A stretch of 64,000 nucleotides of DNA from an uncultured Sphingopyxis sp. (GTDB lineage Bacteria > Pseudomonadota > Alphaproteobacteria > Sphingomonadales > Sphingomonadaceae): assembly GCA_936933955.1 (NCBI GenBank), contig CAKZIN010000095.1, positions 29,039 to 93,038 on the forward strand, given 5' to 3'. Shown here in pieces: positions 47,017-55,457 of this stretch; the first letter of the stretch is position 1; the number at the start of each line of letters is the position of its first letter. The notes below the pieces were generated by a model. The model was not told where the DNA came from. It was given only the letters and a program-made list of their open reading frames with translations, and did not search any database. The translations under genes and the position numbers were made by a program.

Positions 47017-49218
47017 CTACTGCTCGCCGTCGTAACGGTACTGGCTCTCGTAGTTGTAACCGTAGCCGTAGGTGGAAATCTGCGCCCGATATTTCGTCAG
47101 AACGACACCGAAGAGGCGAATTCCGTTGCTTCGGAAAGCGCGAATCGACGAATTCACCGCCCGGATTGGCGTGCGCGCCGACTGCACGACGAACACCACG
47201 CCCTCAACAGCCTGACCGATCAACTGTGCATCGGACAGCGCCAATAGCGGGGGACCATCGACCACGACATGATCGAAGCGCTGCGTGAGCTCAGTCATCA
47301 ACAGGTTCAACCGCCCACCGGTAAGCAGCTCTGGGGCGCTCGGCGGGATCGGCCCCGATGACATGAAGCTGAGGTTGGCGAAATCGGTGCCGGCCAACAT
47401 CGTGTCGAGCGCGCTATCGCCAGCAAGGAAGTTGCTGACGCCCTTTTCCATGTTGGCTCCCAGCCGCTTGTGCAATGTCGGGCGCCGCAGGTCGAGGTCG
47501 ACGACAACCACGCTCTTCCCGGTTCGCGCCAACGCCGTGGCGAGGCCAAGCGAGGTGGTCGATTTGCCCTCACCAGGCGCCGAGCTGGTCACCGAGAAGC
47601 TGCGCGGAGCGCCGTGATCCGTAACGAAAGCAAGGTTCGTGCGGGTCGACATATACGCTTCCGAAAGGATCGACTTCGGATCGGCAATCGACTGTAGTGG
47701 TTCGTCCAGCTCGCTTTCCGGGACCGCGCCCAGGAGTGGCACGCCTAGCGTCTCGGTCACCTGACGCGGCTGCCGGATGGTTTCGTCGAGGTTCTCAATG
47801 ATGAACACGACCAGGCCGGAGAGAGCCAGACCCGCGACGAGCGCAAGAGCCAGATTCAGCCACAGGTTGGGCGACGAAGGCGAGGTCGGAACCTTTGCGC
47901 GGTCGATGATCGAGACGTTATTCGTACCGACGCCCGCAACGCCAATCTCCTTGTACCGCTGCAGCAAGGCCTCGTACAATTGACGATTGGTGTCGACGTC
48001 GCGCTGGTAGATGTTGAACTGGATCGACGCGCGGTTCTGCTCATCGAGTTGACCGAGCAGACTATTCACCCGGGCGCGCAGCTGGCGTTCACGGGAAGAT
48101 GCCGCCTCGAATTCGCTGTCCGTTGCACTGCGAACGCGCCGCTCTTCCGAAGCGATACTGGCATCGATCGCAGCGATCTGCTGCTGCAGCGCACGTGCCT
48201 CTGGATACTGCGGCTCGAACCGCTGCATCAACTGGGCATACTGACTGGCAAGCTGTGCTCGCGACTGCCGCAAGGCTGCGATGGCAGTGTTATTGATGAG
48301 TGCTTCGGTTGCGCGAGACGAACGAGCGGCATCGCGGCGGCCCTCCGCCGCAATCCGCGCGGCCGTCGCCTCACCAAGCTGATTGTTCAGAATTTCGAGG
48401 TCACGCGATGCGAGCGTCTGAGTCGTAGTCGTCCGGCCATCGGCAGAGCGCTCTTCCGTCAGACGAACGATATTTTGAGCGCGAGCGTAGTTGACGAGAT
48501 CCCGCTCAGATTTCTCGAGCCGATCGCGTAGCGTTACCAGTCGCGTTTCGAGAAACGTGCGAGCGTCCCCCGTCGATTCAAAGCGGCGATCAAGAGTCTG
48601 CTGAATGAATTCATCAACCCACGCATTGGCGATTTGCGCAGACAGCCCAGGATCGGCACTAGTGAATCGAACGTCGACCAACGCCGAACCACGCAACGGT
48701 GCGATATCAACAGACTTGAGAAGAGCATCGGCCGCCAAAGCTTCACGGTCACGTATTTCGCCACGCGTCGGCGCTCGATCGCCCGCTCCGCTGAGAAAGC
48801 CGCCGGTCGAAAGATCGAACGCACTGAGGAAATTGTCGTTACTCGCGAGCCGTAGACGCCGCACGACACGCTCAGCCAGCGAACGCGCGTTGAGAAGTTC
48901 GTGCTGAGTGGCGTAATATTCGATGGACTGCACGTCTTCGTTACGTTGCAAGCCTTCGACATTGGTGACGTTGCCACTCTGTCGCGCGATCTCGATCCGG
49001 GTGGAGGCGGTGTACAGCGGCGTCGACAGCAACGTGATGATAAGGGCTGCGATGATCGCTGCGGCGGTCGTGCCGAGTATCGCGAGCCAGTGTCGCCGCA
49101 GTACCTCACTGACACGCAGCACCAACGGAGCTGCAGACGTTGGCGTTGCCTCTAGTGCCGGGGAAGCTAGCGCGCTGGAAACGGGCGGGTCGGCTAACAA
49201 GTCGGTCGATCCAATCAA
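47017..49218 (-). CDS. wzc: Polysaccharide co-polymerase and tyrosine autokinase (Wzc)
   Basis: Controls chain length and high-molecular-weight export with Wza. The 733-residue protein has an N-terminal Wzz domain with first TM near 48-68, a long periplasmic coiled-coil region, a second TM near 455-475, and a C-terminal BY-kinase: Walker A SSAPGEGKSTTS near 545, Walker A' VVVVDLDLRRP, Walker B FDHVVVDGPP. Its tail has a tyrosine cluster (YGYGYNYESQYRYDGEQ) for autophosphorylation. No separate low-molecular-weight tyrosine phosphatase (Wzb) gene is visible in the window. It follows wza by 37 bases. Confidence 0.95.
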   Translation of the reverse strand: MIGSTDLLADPPVSSALASPALEATPTSAAPLVLRVSEVLRRHWLAILGTTAAAIIAALIITLLSTPLYTASTRIEIARQSGNVTNVEGLQRNEDVQSIEYYATQHELLNARSLAERVVRRLRLASNDNFLSAFDLSTGGFLSGAGDRAPTRGEIRDREALAADALLKSVDIAPLRGSALVDVRFTSADPGLSAQIANAWVDEFIQQTLDRRFESTGDARTFLETRLVTLRDRLEKSERDLVNYARAQNIVRLTEERSADGRTTTTQTLASRDLEILNNQLGEATAARIAAEGRRDAARSSRATEALINNTAIAALRQSRAQLASQYAQLMQRFEPQYPEARALQQQIAAIDASIASEERRVRSATDSEFEAASSRERQLRARVNSLLGQLDEQNRASIQFNIYQRDVDTNRQLYEALLQRYKEIGVAGVGTNNVSIIDRAKVPTSPSSPNLWLNLALALVAGLALSGLVVFIIENLDETIRQPRQVTETLGVPLLGAVPESELDEPLQSIADPKSILSEAYMSTRTNLAFVTDHGAPRSFSVTSSAPGEGKSTTSLGLATALARTGKSVVVVDLDLRRPTLHKRLGANMEKGVSNFLAGDSALDTMLAGTDFANLSFMSSGPIPPSAPELLTGGRLNLLMTELTQRFDHVVVDGPPLLALSDAQLIGQAVEGVVFVVQSARTPIRAVNSSIRAFRSNGIRLFGVVLTKYRAQISTYGYGYNYESQYRYDGEQ

Positions 49219-49255
49219 TTGAGTGACGCGCGTAGTTCGCGACGACGTACGGCTG

Positions 49256-49972
49256 CTAGTTCTGCAGAACGGCGATAAGTGGGCTGGTCAACAGCGGCGC
49301 CACATTCAGGATGTCCCGGAAGATGCGACGGGACTGCGAATTGCCAACAATGATCAGATCCTGCGGATAGATGCGCGGGTCCGCGTACCCGCCCCGTCGT
49401 ATCTGCGCGAGATCATAAAGTGCGACCATGCGCTGGTCGCCGACATTGCGGAACACGACCACCTGGTTCAGCCGAGCGAATTCGGTTGCTCCCCGCGCGG
49501 CGGCCACGGCGCGCATGAGGGTCATGTTATTTACAACCGGGTAGTTGCCTGGCTGCGCTACCTCGCCATCCACCGTGACGAACCGGCTGAGGCTTTCCTC
49601 AACGTTCACCGAAACCTGCGGGTTACGAACGTAGCGACGCCGAAGCGCATCATAAATGCGACGCTCTGCCTCCTGCGTGGAAAGTCCAACCACTTGGATG
49701 GTGCCGGCGATCGGTACCGAAATGTTACCCGAGGCATCGACCTGCATGCGGCGGTTGGTGATGCTCTCGAAGCCGTAGACATCGATGACCAGACGGTCGA
49801 GCGTTCCGATCCGATAACTGTCCGCGCCTGGGTCGTCCCGCACGCCGGTCGGTGCTGGAAGCTCGGTCGCGTCGACCACGCGCACCACCTGACTGTCAGT
49901 AACCAACGCAGGACGCTTGGCGCAGCCTGTCGTCAACGTTAGGGCGCACACAGCCGCAATCAGAATTCGCAT
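49256..49972 (-). CDS. wza: Polysaccharide export lipoprotein Wza
   Basis: Outer membrane export channel subunit. The 238-residue protein has a lipoprotein signal (TLTTGC at about 13-18), then the Poly_export domain (YRIGTLDRLVIDVYG, ISVPIAGTIQVVGLS, EAERRIYDALRRRYVRNPQVSVNV) and one SLBB domain (VDGEVAQPGNYPVV, MTLMRAVAAARGAT). It is shorter than E. coli Wza and ends in a hydrophobic stretch that could be the outer-membrane helix. It is the first gene of the leftward wza-wzc operon, and the right edge of the glycan locus. Confidence 0.94.
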   Translation of the reverse strand: MRILIAAVCALTLTTGCAKRPALVTDSQVVRVVDATELPAPTGVRDDPGADSYRIGTLDRLVIDVYGFESITNRRMQVDASGNISVPIAGTIQVVGLSTQEAERRIYDALRRRYVRNPQVSVNVEESLSRFVTVDGEVAQPGNYPVVNNMTLMRAVAAARGATEFARLNQVVVFRNVGDQRMVALYDLAQIRRGGYADPRIYPQDLIIVGNSQSRRIFRDILNVAPLLTSPLIAVLQN

Positions 49973-50089
49973 AAACCGCAGTAACTTTCATCCGCCGCCC
50001 ACGCACCGGGCAACCCTAGCAACTGCGCCGGTTACAACCTCGCCGACAATGGCGCAACCGAACCGTTGGAGCGAGCAGCGGCTAGCGGC

Positions 50090-50653
50090 TCACCCGCCCC
50101 AGCCGCCGCCGCTGGCTCGGCCGCCGAAGCCGCCGCGGCTGACGACGGAGCTGCGGGACTGGATGCGGGGGGTGGCTTTGGGCGCTTCGAGCGCGCGGCT
50201 CTGGGCGTAGAATTTTCCCGGCCCCCCGCCGTAGCCGAGGCGATAGCCGTTGCCGAGGTAATAGCCCCCGCCGGGACCATAATAATAGGGCCGCGGGCTC
50301 AACGCCTGACCGATCAGGAAACCGGTCATCATCGGCATGAAGAAGCTCTGCCCGCCCGAGTTGGCGGGGACGCAGCGGCCGACCCCGTGCTGCTCCTCGC
50401 AGGTCTGCTGGCCGTCGTAGCGCGGCGCTTCGCTGTTGTTGCTGGCGAGCGCCTGGCTGTAGGCAGTATTGCAGTCCGCTTCGGTGCGGCCGCTGGCAAC
50501 GCAAGCGGCGACGTCGGGGAAGGCGTCGACCTGCTGCTGCGGACCGCCATCGTCGCAGCCTGCGAGCATCAGCGTCGCGCCCGCGACGCCCATTCTGGTG
50601 AGCGTGACTCGTGTCGAGCGCTTGGTTCGCCGCCGCGCTGGAAGGGTGGTCAT
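50090..50653 (-). CDS. DUF1190 family lipoprotein (YjfM-like)
   Basis: A 187-residue lipoprotein: an Arg-rich start, hydrophobic segment and lipobox (LMLAGC), then DUF1190 features such as VAACVASGRTEADCNTAY and TCEEQHGVGRCVP, and a glycine/serine-rich tail (GGGYYLGNGYRLGYGGG and the final RGGFGGRASGGG). Cysteines in the N-terminal part may form disulfides. Function is unknown. It is the last gene of a leftward group with DUF350, DUF2491 and a potassium channel, which matches the YjfK-L-M neighbourhood of E. coli. Confidence 0.82.
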   Translation of the reverse strand: MTTLPARRRTKRSTRVTLTRMGVAGATLMLAGCDDGGPQQQVDAFPDVAACVASGRTEADCNTAYSQALASNNSEAPRYDGQQTCEEQHGVGRCVPANSGGQSFFMPMMTGFLIGQALSPRPYYYGPGGGYYLGNGYRLGYGGGPGKFYAQSRALEAPKATPRIQSRSSVVSRGGFGGRASGGGWGG

Positions 50654-50667
50654 GCTCGCAACTCCGA

Positions 50668-51087
50668 TCAGTATGTCATCGACGCGGCGTTGATGAGGCC
50701 GATGCCGATCGACAGCGCCGCCATGAAGATGCCGGTGGCAACGTTGCCCGCTTCGATCTTGGCAGCGAAGTCGCGGATGACAAGGCTGCGCACCACCAGC
50801 GGCGCAATGATCTGGATGATTCCCGCGATCACGCCCCAGATGACAAATTCGATCGGGCTCGTCGTTTCGCGAATGGCGCTTGCGAGCGGCATCGCAAAGC
50901 CGACCAGCGCGCCGCCGACCGCGACCGCGGCCGCGGCATTGCCTTCGCCGACCAGCCGGCGCTCGTCATAGGGCGTCGATGTCTGATACAGCCGCAGGAA
51001 CAGCACCAGCAGCGCCATCCCCAGGACCATGGAGAGCAGGAACCAGACCGCCCCGTTCGCCACCGCCTGTCCGTCGATCGGTGCCAT
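50668..51087 (-). CDS. DUF350 family membrane protein (YjfL-like)
   Basis: A 139-residue inner membrane protein with four hydrophobic helices (AVWFLLSMVLGMALLVLFLRL, AAAAVAVGGALVGFAMPLA, FVIWGVIAGIIQIIAPLVV, GNVATGIFMAALSIGIGLIN), the DUF350 pattern. ATG 51087 is preferred over GTG 51093. E. coli YjfL belongs to the same family and to the same neighbourhood as YjfJ (PspA) and YjfC. The family function is unproven, with membrane stress proposed. Confidence 0.85.
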   Translation of the reverse strand: MAPIDGQAVANGAVWFLLSMVLGMALLVLFLRLYQTSTPYDERRLVGEGNAAAAVAVGGALVGFAMPLASAIRETTSPIEFVIWGVIAGIIQIIAPLVVRSLVIRDFAAKIEAGNVATGIFMAALSIGIGLINAASMTY

Positions 51088-51109
51088 CACCACTGTTTCG
51101 TCTCCCCCA

Positions 51110-51748
51110 TCAAACCTTGAATTCGGCTGTCGTCACCGGCACGCCGACCATCAGGTCGAGCGTCGCGTCGCCGCGTTCGGGCCGGGTCGAAATCGCCAGT
51201 AGCAGCTCGCGGTCCGCGCCCAGCTCGCGCGCGTAGAGCATGCAGCGTTGCTGGATGTGGCGCGGGCGCGCCATGGTGCGATCGTCCCACACCGTCTCCC
51301 ACAGCGTCACGGGCGGCTGCACGCCTTCGTCGCCATCGTACCAAAAGCGCTGGTAGGGCCCGACGCCGTGCAGGTCGAACACTGGCTGCGAGATGGTCTG
51401 GACGAAGGCGGTCTCCTCGCCGGGACGCGGATAATGGCTCGACCAAGGCATGAACAGCGTCAGGTCGTCGGCATCGTGGCCGTCGGGCGACTGGCTCACC
51501 GCCTGCAACATCAGCTCGTCTTCGGTGTAGAAGCGGTGGACGTAGCCGCCCGCGTCGTCGAGCTGGATGCGCCCCTGCGCCACAATCTCCAGCGTGCCGC
51601 GATCGAGCGTGAAGGCGGCGCCGTTGAGCCGCCGCCAGATCAGCGTGTCGAGCTCGACCGTGCGGCCGATCGTGATCTGATGCACCACGGGCAGCTGCGC
51701 CGCGGGCTTGTCGGGCTCGCCCGATCCGAAGAGTTTGCCCCAGATCAT
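51110..51748 (-). CDS. DUF2491 family protein (YjfK-like)
   Basis: A 212-residue soluble protein of the DUF2491 family. The conserved stretches are VHQITIGRTVELDTLIWRRL, GYVHRFYTEDELMLQAVS, LFMPWSSHYP and PYQRFWYDGDEGVQPPVTLWETV. It has no signal peptide, so it is probably cytosolic. ATG 51748 overlaps the stop of the channel gene by four bases. Function is unknown; its family is nearly always next to DUF350 and PspA-type genes. Confidence 0.85.
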   Translation of the reverse strand: MIWGKLFGSGEPDKPAAQLPVVHQITIGRTVELDTLIWRRLNGAAFTLDRGTLEIVAQGRIQLDDAGGYVHRFYTEDELMLQAVSQSPDGHDADDLTLFMPWSSHYPRPGEETAFVQTISQPVFDLHGVGPYQRFWYDGDEGVQPPVTLWETVWDDRTMARPRHIQQRCMLYARELGADRELLLAISTRPERGDATLDLMVGVPVTTAEFKV

Positions 51749-52746
51749 GCCGGCACCCGTGCGCGCGCGACATAAAATAGCGTGCCCAGCGCTGGGGCGC
51801 CGTCATCGAGCGGCAGTTCGATCGCCGCATCGCGCGCCGCCGCGTGCGCAAGCAGGATCGCGCCCGCGCGGCGCAGCCGCTGCGCTGCCGCGCCGACGCT
51901 TTCCCCGGCGCGGGAAGGGGTGGCGTAGAGCGTCCCGCCATCGTCGGTGTGGCTGGCAAGCTGCGCCAGCACGCGGCTCGCGCCTGGGTCGGCGAGCGCC
52001 TTGACCACCAGCTCGACGCTCTGCGCGCGCACCACTTCGACCCGCGGGCAATGCGCGCCGATCAGCGCAGCGGCGTCCGGGTCGGTGAGGTAGGCGACGA
52101 CGTGGGCGGTACGATTGGCTGCGGTCACCGCCAAAGTTGCGGCGAGCGTTTCCGCATCGCTCGCCGCCTTGACGATCACCCGCGCCGCCCCCGCGATACC
52201 TGCGCGGGCGAGATCGCTGGCGGATGTCAGCGCGCTCGCGTGGACGTAGCGGTAGCGCGGGTCGTCGACCTCCATCGCCTGCGTCGCGACAACGATGATG
52301 TCGTGCGCGCCGTCGGCGGTCAGTTCGTCGATCATGCGCGGCGTGCGCGCGGGATCGTAGCCGATCAGCAGCGTCGCGCCCTCGATTTCGGCGAAGTCAC
52401 CCATGCCGATGCGCCGCCGCTTCCACAGCGCGGCCAGCCCCGCGAAGGCGCGCGCGATGGCGGTGGTGAACAGCGCGATCGCGCCCGGCAGCACGAACAG
52501 GATGGTGGCGATCCGCCCCGCCGCTCCCTGCGGGCTGACGTCGCCGTAGCCCACCGTCGATGCGGTCACCGCATACCAGTAGGCGAAGTCGGCGAACGGA
52601 CGCAGCTTCTCCTCGCCCGCCCACTGCAGCAGCAGATAGGACAGCGCCATGTGCGCCAGCGCCGCGCCGAGCAGCACGCCCGGACGCAGGTCGCTCGCCG
52701 CCAGGTAGAGGCGGCGCAGGAAGGCGGTCAGCGTATATGGGCGCAT
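51745..52746 (-). CDS. Potassium channel with TrkA-N (RCK) domain
   Basis: A 333-residue ion channel. Two transmembrane helices flank a pore loop with the selectivity filter TVGYGD at residues 64-69, followed by an RCK/TrkA-N domain (LLIGYDPARTPRMIDELTADGA, VYLTDPDAAAL-like VAYLTDPD) that probably senses nucleotides or ions. It is likely to pass K+. The ATG at 52746 has poor Shine-Dalgarno spacing and the frame upstream is unusually codon-like with a CDRC motif, so the start may lie further out. It leads the leftward half of the PspA-associated module. Confidence 0.87.
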   Translation of the reverse strand: MRPYTLTAFLRRLYLAASDLRPGVLLGAALAHMALSYLLLQWAGEEKLRPFADFAYWYAVTASTVGYGDVSPQGAAGRIATILFVLPGAIALFTTAIARAFAGLAALWKRRRIGMGDFAEIEGATLLIGYDPARTPRMIDELTADGAHDIIVVATQAMEVDDPRYRYVHASALTSASDLARAGIAGAARVIVKAASDAETLAATLAVTAANRTAHVVAYLTDPDAAALIGAHCPRVEVVRAQSVELVVKALADPGASRVLAQLASHTDDGGTLYATPSRAGESVGAAAQRLRRAGAILLAHAAARDAAIELPLDDGAPALGTLFYVARARVPA

Positions 52747-52868
52747 CCCCTCGTCGCTCTTGCAGCGGTCGCACTTGATCGGGCGCGGGTCGCGCCAATC
52801 TCCCTTTGCGCTGCGTGCTTTGGGTGCAATAGGTTGCCCGTCAACGTCAAGGGAGAGCGATACACGCG

Positions 52869-53306
52869 ATGGCCGACACCAACCCTGCTGCCTGGACCAC
52901 CGCCAGCCTCTTTCGCGCGCTCGCCGCGCCCGACTATGCCGACAGCTTCGACGTCGACCGCATCGACGGCGCGCAGCCCGTGCTCGCGGTGCGGATGAAG
53001 CAATATGGCGACCTCCCCATCCTGGTCACCGCGGGCGAGGAGCAGATCGTCGTCGCGACGTTGCTGTGGCCGGTCGATGAGCAGGAGAACGCGGCGGAGT
53101 TCAACAGCTTCCTCCTGCGCGCGCAGCGGCTGATCCCGCTCTCGAACTTCGCCATCACCAACGTCGACGGGCGCGAATATTATGAGTTGATGGGCGAACT
53201 GTCCGCCGAATCGCGGCTCGCCACCATCGTCCAGGAACTGACCGTGCTCGCCGAAAACGCGATGGCCGCCGCGGGCGAACTGCGCGAAGCCTTCGCTGCC
53301 CGCTGA
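52869..53306 (+). CDS. DUF2170 family protein (YjfI-like)
   Basis: A 145-residue soluble protein of the YjfI/DUF2170 family: AVRMKQYGDLPILVTAGEEQIVVATLLWPVDEQENAAEFNSFLL (read in pieces) and the segment LIPLSNFAIT match. It is likely a cytosolic partner of the PspA homologue encoded 36 bases downstream, as in E. coli yjfI-yjfJ. The ATG at 52869 has AAGGGAG upstream. It diverges from the channel gene across 122 bases that hold both promoters. Confidence 0.85.
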   Translation: MADTNPAAWTTASLFRALAAPDYADSFDVDRIDGAQPVLAVRMKQYGDLPILVTAGEEQIVVATLLWPVDEQENAAEFNSFLLRAQRLIPLSNFAITNVDGREYYELMGELSAESRLATIVQELTVLAENAMAAAGELREAFAAR

Positions 53307-53342
53307 CGTTCCCCCTCCAACGCCCCCCGAAGGACCCGACCC

Positions 53343-54113
53343 ATGTGGAAACAGCTCGTCACCCTGATCCGCGGCACCGCGCACGAGACCGGTGAAAAGA
53401 TCGTCGATGCGAAGGCGCTGACCATCCTCGACCAGCAGATTCGCGATGCTGCCAACGCGCAGTCGAAGGCGCGCGACGATCTCGCGACGCTCACCGCGCG
53501 GCGGCGGATGATCGAAAAGGAGGTCGAGACGCTGACCGACCAGATGGTCCGCTACGAAGCGAGCGCGCGCGCCGCGATCGCCAAGGGCGACATGGACCTC
53601 GCTCGCGAAGTGGCGGAGCGGATGGCGCAGATCGAAACCGACATCAACGCCAAGACTCCGCAGGCCGAAGAGATGCGCACCGCCGAAGAGCGCATCCGCG
53701 GGATTGTGCGCCAGGGAGACGGCAAGATCGAGGCGCTGCGCCGCGAGGTCGAGATCGTCCGCGCCAACGATAGCCTGCAAAAAGCGCAGGCGTCGGTCGC
53801 CACCAACTACAACGGCACGGTTTCTTCGTTGGGCTCGGCCGCCGACAGCCTCAAGCGGTTGCGCGAGCGGCAGGCGATCCAGGACGAAAAGTTCAAGGCC
53901 GCCGCCGAGCTCGAGGATATGCGCAGCGGCGCCGACCTCGACGCAAAGCTGCGTAATGCGGGCTTGCTAGAGGGTCAGTCGAGCGCGGACTCGATCCTCG
54001 CGCGCCTGTCGGCGCCGGCGGCGCAGCCTGCGGCCATCCCCGACCAGAGCGGACGGCTGCCCTCGCAGCGCGACCGTGTCGAGGACGCCGACTACACCGA
54101 AGACAAGGGCTGA
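53343..54113 (+). CDS. PspA/IM30 family protein (YjfJ-like)
   Basis: A 256-residue coiled-coil protein of the PspA/IM30/Vipp1 family that binds stressed inner membranes. It starts with an amphipathic helix (MWKQLVTLIRGTAHE) and follows with long heptad-rich helices (DLATLTARRRMIEKEVETLT, DLAREVAERMAQIETDIN). The C-terminal extension (LEDMRSGADLDAKLRN, SADSILARL) is typical of the YjfJ branch. AAGGA precedes the ATG. Usual PspA regulators (PspF, PspB/C) are not present, so control differs from the classical Psp response. Confidence 0.9.
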   Translation: MWKQLVTLIRGTAHETGEKIVDAKALTILDQQIRDAANAQSKARDDLATLTARRRMIEKEVETLTDQMVRYEASARAAIAKGDMDLAREVAERMAQIETDINAKTPQAEEMRTAEERIRGIVRQGDGKIEALRREVEIVRANDSLQKAQASVATNYNGTVSSLGSAADSLKRLRERQAIQDEKFKAAAELEDMRSGADLDAKLRNAGLLEGQSSADSILARLSAPAAQPAAIPDQSGRLPSQRDRVEDADYTEDKG

Positions 54114-54123
54114 GCGGCGCGCG

Positions 54124-55290
54124 ATGGAACGGGTGAAGATCGAACCGCGGTCCGATTGGGAAGCCACCGCGGAAAAGGCCGGGTTCGTCTTCCACCATAT
54201 CGGCGGTGAGCTTTACTGGGACGAGAGCGCCTACTGGCGCTTCTCCCTCGCCGAGGTCGAGCGCGAGATCGAGGACGCCTCGACTGAGCTCTACGCGATG
54301 TGCCTCGCCATCGCCGACGAGGCGGCGGGGTCGCAGGAGCTCATGGAGCGGCTCGCGATCCCCGAGGCGTTCCGCGACGTGGTTGCCGAGAGCTGGCGCA
54401 AGGGCGACGCCTCGCTCTACGGCCGCTTCGACCTCGCCTACGACGGCAGCGGAGCAGCGAAGCTGCTCGAATTCAACGCCGACACGCCGACCAGCATCTA
54501 CGAGACGGCCTACTTCCAGTGGCAGTGGCTGGAGGACCAGATCGCGCGGCGGGCGCTGGCCGAGGGCACCGACCAGTTCAACCGCCTACACGAAGCGCTG
54601 ATCGCGCGGTTCAAGGCGCTGCTGACGCCGGGGTCGCTGATCCATTTCTCCAGCGTCGAAGACCATGTCGAGGACCGCTCGACCGTGCGCTACCTTGAAG
54701 ACCTCGCCAAGCAGGCGGGGCTGGAGGCGGAATTCGTGGCGATCGACAAGATCGGGCTCGATGCCGAAGGGCGCTTCGTCGACGAGGACAAGACCATCCT
54801 CCAGGCGCTGTTCAAGCTCTACCCGTGGGAGGATATGCTGCGCGAACCCTACGCCGAGCATATTGCCAAGTCGGGCACGATGTTCATCGAACCCGCGTGG
54901 AAGGCGCTGCTCAGCAACAAGGGGCTGCTGCCGCTGCTGTGGGAACGCCACCGCGGCCACCGCAACCTCCTCCCCGCCGCTTTCCTCGATAGCGCGGGCG
55001 CGGACGAGATCCGCGCTGGCGATCACGCGCTGAAGCCGCTGTTCTCACGCGAAGGCGCGGACCTGCGGCTCGAAGTCGGTGGCGAAACGCACCACGGCCC
55101 GATCCAGGGCTATGGCGCGGAGGGCCACGTCGTGCAGGCGGCGGCCAAGCTTGCCCACGCCGACGGGCAATATGCGGTGGTCGGCAGCTGGATTGTCGGC
55201 GACGACTGCGTTGCCATGTCGATCCGCGAGGACGACCAGCCCATCACGCGCGACACGGCGAGGTTCGTGCCGCATGTGATTGAGGGCTGA
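54124..55290 (+). CDS. Glutathionylspermidine synthase family ATP-grasp enzyme (YjfC-like)
   Basis: A 388-residue ATP-grasp ligase related to the synthetase half of glutathionylspermidine synthase but without the amidase domain. The family pattern is visible in YWDESAYWRFSLAEVE, YGRFDLAYDG, LLEFNADTPTSIYE, WEDMLREPYAEHI, IEPAWKALLSNKGLLPLLWERHRGHRNLLPA and SWIVGDDCVAMSIREDD. It likely joins a peptide or protein with an amine, but the substrate is unknown. It starts ten bases after the PspA homologue, so both are co-transcribed, as YjfJ and YjfC neighbours are in E. coli. Confidence 0.87.
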   Translation: MERVKIEPRSDWEATAEKAGFVFHHIGGELYWDESAYWRFSLAEVEREIEDASTELYAMCLAIADEAAGSQELMERLAIPEAFRDVVAESWRKGDASLYGRFDLAYDGSGAAKLLEFNADTPTSIYETAYFQWQWLEDQIARRALAEGTDQFNRLHEALIARFKALLTPGSLIHFSSVEDHVEDRSTVRYLEDLAKQAGLEAEFVAIDKIGLDAEGRFVDEDKTILQALFKLYPWEDMLREPYAEHIAKSGTMFIEPAWKALLSNKGLLPLLWERHRGHRNLLPAAFLDSAGADEIRAGDHALKPLFSREGADLRLEVGGETHHGPIQGYGAEGHVVQAAAKLAHADGQYAVVGSWIVGDDCVAMSIREDDQPITRDTARFVPHVIEG

Positions 55291-55303
55291 GGGGCGCGAT
55301 CTT

Positions 55304-55438
55304 CCCGTCACCCCGGACTTGATCCGGGGTCCCGCTTTGCACTGGTAAAACCTCTGCTCGGCCGTCACCCTGAACTTGTCTCAGGGTCCGTGATGCACCG
55401 TTGGCTGGGGATCCCGGATCAAGTCCGGGGGTGACGGG
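55304..55438. repeat. REP-like palindromic repeat cluster
   Basis: Two near-identical arms in inverted orientation (55304-55333, and 55407-55438 on the other strand) share GTCACCCCGGACTTGATCCG with flanking CCCG. A related third copy lies between them (55362-55389, GTCACCCTGAACTTGTCTCA). Each arm is itself partly palindromic (CCGGACTTGATCCGG). This motif class is common in intergenic DNA of sphingomonads and related alphaproteobacteria. Fold-back of the two arms would form a long stem downstream of the convergent YjfC-like and maeB genes. Confidence 0.8.
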
Positions 55439-55457
55439 AGAAGGCGTAGAAGAGGCC

